DNA from: Planctomycetota bacterium | GTDB lineage: Bacteria; Planctomycetota; Phycisphaerae; FEN-1346 | Length of the DNA stretch: 8,697 bases | Direction of reading: 5' to 3' | Assembly: GCA_026387055.1 (NCBI GenBank) | Contig: JAPLML010000413.1 | Coordinates: forward strand, 1 to 8,697 | Shown: positions 6,755-8,697 of the stretch, piece after piece | Layout: the number at the start of each line of letters is the position of its first letter | Position numbering within the stretch: the stretch's first letter is position 1 | Notes under the pieces: generated by a model | Databases searched by the model: none | Seen by the model: only the letters and a program-made list of their open reading frames with translations | Told to the model about the DNA's origin: nothing | Position numbers and translations under genes: made by a program

Positions 6755-7110
6755 GATTCCTCCTCGACCAGGACGTTTACGCGATCACTGCCCGACTGCT
6801 TCAGCAGTCGGGGCACGACGTCGCCACCGCCTCGGAACTGGGGTTATCTCGAGCAGCCGACTCCGAACTCCTGGTTATCGCCGCGCAGCAGGGCCGCATC
6901 CTGGTCACACGTGATCGCGATTACGGGGGACTTGTCTTCCTCCAGAACCTCGGCGCGGGCGTCATCTACCTTCGTGTTTCGCCTGCCACAGTCCAATCCC
7001 ATCACACTGAACTCGAGAAGGTGCTTGCCGCCTATCCCGAGGACCAACTGCGCAAGGCTTTTGTAGTTGTCGAGGCCGGCCGCCATCGTTTCCGCAGGCT
7101 TCGCGGTTGA
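6751..7110 (+). CDS. DUF5615 PIN-like toxin
   Basis: This 119-residue protein of the PIN-like (Mut7-C-related) superfamily is the probable toxin of the pair; relatives are thought to be ribonucleases. It opens RFLLDQDVYAITARLLQQSG with acidic residues Asp6 and Asp8. A second acidic cluster is in RAADSEL (Asp37, Glu39), and the third is ILVTRDRDYGGLVF at 50-63 with Asp55 and Asp57. These acidic positions suit metal binding, so the active site looks intact. It starts at GTG 6751, overlapping the antitoxin stop as GTGA, so translation should be coupled. Its stop lies inside a hairpin shared with the convergent dehydrogenase gene. The family is clear; the RNA target and actual toxicity are unknown. 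Confidence 0.88.
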   Translation: MRFLLDQDVYAITARLLQQSGHDVATASELGLSRAADSELLVIAAQQGRILVTRDRDYGGLVFLQNLGAGVIYLRVSPATVQSHHTELEKVLAAYPEDQLRKAFVVVEAGRHRFRRLRG

Positions 7111-7124
7111 GGATGCTCAACTGC
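7103..7124. terminator. Shared hairpin at the convergent gene ends
   Basis: GCGGTTGAG (7103-7111) pairs with CTCAACTGC (7116-7124) around GATG, with one G-T wobble on the + strand transcript. The toxin stop (7108-7110) and the dehydrogenase stop (7119-7117) lie in opposite arms, since the coding regions are only six bases apart. There is no T-tract, so as a bidirectional terminator it would be weak. Transcripts from the two sides probably overlap. Confidence 0.45.
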
Positions 7125-8355
7125 TGACCCGAAACGCCGCGTGCACGGCCGCGTGGCGGCCCTTGTGGGTGAGGACGTCGAGGGCGGTCTTGTAGTCCTC
7201 GAGCGGGAAGGTGTGCGTCAGCAGTTTGTCGCTCGGGAACCGGCCTTCGGCCATCAGCTCGTGGACGATCTCGTAGGTGTGGCGGCGCCGGCCCCGCCAC
7301 TCCTCGAGGCCGCGGCCGTGGCTGCCCATGACGTTCAATTGTTTATATGGGATTGCGTCCCAATCCACCCAGCGCGGGTGGCCCATGCCGATGATCACCA
7401 CGGTCCCCTGCGGACGGACAAGCCGCAGCGAGTCCTCGACGCTGTTGCGGTTCCCCACGGCGTCGTACACCAGGTCCACGCCGCCCAGAAGGATCTTCTT
7501 TCCGTACCTGCCCCGGACCGTCTTGATCTTGTACCTCTCGGCCAAACGGTCGTAGAGGTCCTTCGAGCGGAGGTCCTTCGAGTCCCAGACCTCGCCGGCC
7601 CCCAGGTGCAGGGCCAGCGTCTCCTGGAACGGATGGCGTGCGACGGCGAGGAGATAGCCCTTGAAGCCGCAGGCCCGCAGGAAGGCGATCACGCCCAAGC
7701 CGACCAGGCCGCCGCCCATCACGAGCACATCCTGGTCCGCCGGCCCGGGCGGGCGGCGTAAGACAGCGTGCACGCTCGCCGAGAGCGGGTCCACGAGGAC
7801 CGCCTGATCGTCCGTCAGGCCATCGGGCACCGCCACCAGTTGCGACTTGTGAGCGACGAACGAATCGGCCCACGAGCCGCCCAGCTTCGCGGAGTGGCCG
7901 ACCGAGATGCCGAGCCCCTCGCGCCCCTCGGCCACGTTCCAGCAGGCGTAGAACTGGCCCTCCCGGCACGACGGGCACGGCGGGAGGCCGCGGGCCGCAC
8001 ACGCCACGATCGGGTCGACGTTGACGCGCAGCCCCTCCGGCACGTCCTGGGCCGCCGGGCCGCGCTCGGTCACGAGGCCCACGCCCTCGTGCCCCAGAAC
8101 GATCGGCTCGATGGCCAGGCCGCTCGTGAACACGTCGGGCGGGTCCTCCAGAAGGATGTTGCCGACGTCGCTGCCGCAGATCCCGCCGAGGCGCGGCCGG
8201 ATGCGGACCCACTCCTCACCGGGCAACGGCTGCTCCGGGATATGGCGGAGGCGCAGCGAGGACAGCGCACCCCAATAGACGCTCTTTCGGAACCGGCCGA
8301 GGACCTTGCACGTGAACCATTTCGGCGAGCTGATGTGAAACGTGATGGCGCGCAT
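7117..8355 (-). CDS. Zinc-dependent medium-chain alcohol dehydrogenase-like protein
   Basis: This 412-residue cytoplasmic oxidoreductase belongs to the medium-chain dehydrogenase family, which uses NAD(P) to oxidise an alcohol or polyol. The catalytic zinc site shows Cys60 in GGICGSD and His89-Glu90 in GHEG; the third ligand position is Asp189 in VDPLSASVHA, where threonine or sorbitol dehydrogenases have Glu. A four-cysteine structural zinc lobe is present (Cys119, 127, 130, 138), with a longer gap after the first cysteine than the usual CxxCxxC. The nucleotide fold begins LVMGGGLVGLG at 211-221. At 412 residues it is longer than most relatives (340-350), with an extended N-terminus (about 10-45) and an insert around 255-290. 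The ATG at 8355 has only a weak GGGG-type ribosome site, but the promoter at 8400-8427 fits it. It is a single-gene unit; the substrate cannot be told. Confidence 0.9.
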   Translation of the reverse strand: MRAITFHISSPKWFTCKVLGRFRKSVYWGALSSLRLRHIPEQPLPGEEWVRIRPRLGGICGSDVGNILLEDPPDVFTSGLAIEPIVLGHEGVGLVTERGPAAQDVPEGLRVNVDPIVACAARGLPPCPSCREGQFYACWNVAEGREGLGISVGHSAKLGGSWADSFVAHKSQLVAVPDGLTDDQAVLVDPLSASVHAVLRRPPGPADQDVLVMGGGLVGLGVIAFLRACGFKGYLLAVARHPFQETLALHLGAGEVWDSKDLRSKDLYDRLAERYKIKTVRGRYGKKILLGGVDLVYDAVGNRNSVEDSLRLVRPQGTVVIIGMGHPRWVDWDAIPYKQLNVMGSHGRGLEEWRGRRRHTYEIVHELMAEGRFPSDKLLTHTFPLEDYKTALDVLTHKGRHAAVHAAFRVSS

Positions 8356-8370
8356 CGTCGGCCCCGGGGC

Positions 8371-8386
8371 TCAGCGCGATCGCTGA
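8371..8386. promoter_or_regulatory. Short dyad in the dehydrogenase leader
   Basis: TCAGCG and CGCTGA flank a 4-base centre CGAT in the 38-base untranslated leader, between the predicted start point (about 8393) and the ATG at 8355. It could be an operator or a small hairpin near the ribosome site. Six-base arms are short, so chance is possible. Confidence 0.3.
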
Positions 8387-8399
8387 ACGAGCGAGGGCC

Positions 8400-8427
8400 A
8401 TTCTAGGAGAGGCATCGGGCGGGTCAA
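8400..8427 (-). promoter_or_regulatory. Sigma70 promoter of the dehydrogenase gene
   Basis: On the - strand, TTGACC (8427-8422) precedes TAGAAT (8405-8400) by 16 bases; each box matches consensus at 5 of 6 positions. The transcript would start near 8393, giving a 38-base leader. This supports the ATG at 8355. Confidence 0.6.
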
Positions 8428-8433
8428 CCGGAA

Positions 8434-8482
8434 TTCACCGGAGCGCGGAGTGCGGAGTGTGCAATGCGGAGTGAACGGTGAA
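8434..8482. repeat. GCGGAGT heptamer array inside an inverted repeat
   Basis: Four 7-base units lie in register at 8445-8472: GCGGAGT, GCGGAGT, a degenerate GTGCAAT, then GCGGAGT. They are flanked by TTCACCG (8434-8440) and its complement CGGTGAA (8476-8482). It looks like a degenerate microsatellite enclosed in short inverted repeats. No function is apparent. Confidence 0.6.
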
Positions 8483-8533
8483 GGCAACGCATTCACGCGG
8501 CGACCGTTATTTCGCCGCCCGGGGGCAATTGCC

Positions 8534-8561
8534 GCGCGGTGGGTCAGGAGACCCACCGCGC
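8534..8561. repeat. Perfect 12-bp hairpin, copy of the GC-rich palindromic repeat
   Basis: GCGCGGTGGGTC (8534-8545) and GACCCACCGCGC (8550-8561) pair perfectly around AGGA. Bases 8541-8561 match the - strand of 6439-6419 at 18 of 21 positions, so the two belong to one dispersed family. No T-tract follows on either strand, which speaks against a simple terminator. Confidence 0.65.
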
Positions 8562-8607
8562 ACGAGGTTAAGTGGCGTTGTAGTATCAGCGCGTTGCTCA
8601 ACTAGCC

Positions 8608-8696
8608 GGGTGGCACGGTCACGCGCTGTTGCGTGGCCGTGCATGGTCACCAAGGCGAGCAAGCACGGTCACGCAACGGCGCCCGCCACGGCGGGC
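8608..8696. repeat. GCACGGTCACGC direct and inverted repeat cluster
   Basis: GCACGGTCACGC occurs at 8613-8624 and again at 8663-8674. Between them GCGTGGCCGTGC (8631-8642) is the reverse complement of both except one wobble position. The middle unit can therefore pair with either neighbour; 8628-8642 with 8663-8677 gives 15 bp with one wobble. A separate 7-bp stem, GCCCGCC and GGCGGGC around AC, follows at 8681-8696. The cluster may continue past the window edge. Confidence 0.6.
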
Positions 8697-8697
8697 A

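Larger units (their letters stand above)
8428..8697. other. Gene-free, repeat-rich intergenic DNA to the window edge
   Basis: No frame shows protein-like sequence. The stretch is filled by repeats listed separately (heptamer array, perfect hairpin, GCACGGTCACGC cluster), plus the 10-bp palindrome GGCAATTGCC near 8524-8533 and a 7-bp stem GCGGCGA/TCGCCGC near 8495-8518. It is the region upstream of the dehydrogenase gene; the next gene lies beyond the window. Confidence 0.6.

Noticed and set aside
8611..8626. Sigma54 promoter (TGGCACG)
   Set aside because: The -24-like element is present, but the -12 position reads CGCG instead of TTGC, and the sequence is part of a repeat cluster.
8608..8697. 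CRISPR array
   Set aside because: Repeats are 12 bases and alternate in orientation, and spacing is irregular. There are no cas genes.

Overview
The window looks like chromosomal DNA from a high-GC bacterium. The C/G-rich third codon positions, an NtrC-type sigma54 regulator, DUF433/DUF5615 genes and palindrome-rich intergenic DNA would suit a planctomycete or a similar environmental lineage. That placement is a guess; no rRNA or other marker gene is present. I saw no tRNA, rRNA, CRISPR array or transposase.

Layout. (1) Bases 1-956 are a decayed accessory patch: a possible 3' gene end on the + strand, abutting a phage-type ParB-domain DNA methylase on the - strand that stops matching its family at about base 170. 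Upstream of the methylase, on the + strand, are a candidate promoter, a 23-bp palindrome and a strong intrinsic terminator, which together could be a small RNA gene. (2) Bases 957-1335 hold no gene. (3) Bases 1336-4485, - strand, are a two-component operon: a soluble GAF-PAS histidine kinase followed by an NtrC-family sigma54 activator. Its likely promoter lies at 4539-4566, with a dyad operator over the -10. (4) Bases 4486-4791 form a divergent control region with nested hairpins. (5) Bases 4792-6346, + strand, are purE (purine synthesis) and mtnA (methionine salvage), overlapping by 8 bases behind a near-consensus sigma70 promoter. (6) Bases 6458-7110, + strand, are a DUF433/DUF5615 toxin-antitoxin pair with its own promoter and a 4-base gene overlap. 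(7) Bases 7117-8355, - strand, are a zinc-dependent medium-chain dehydrogenase, convergent with the toxin; one hairpin contains both stop codons. (8) Bases 8428-8697 hold no gene and are full of inverted and tandem repeats.

How the parts relate. The kinase and regulator should form one phosphorelay feeding a sigma54 promoter, but I found no such promoter here, so the regulon is unknown. purE and mtnA are translationally coupled, though they serve different pathways. The toxin-antitoxin pair is self-contained. A GC-rich palindromic repeat recurs in three intergenic gaps (near 2762, 6419 and 8534). I see no clear new multi-gene system. The best leads are the candidate small RNA at 880-956, the operator over the kinase promoter, the decayed methylase and the repeat family.
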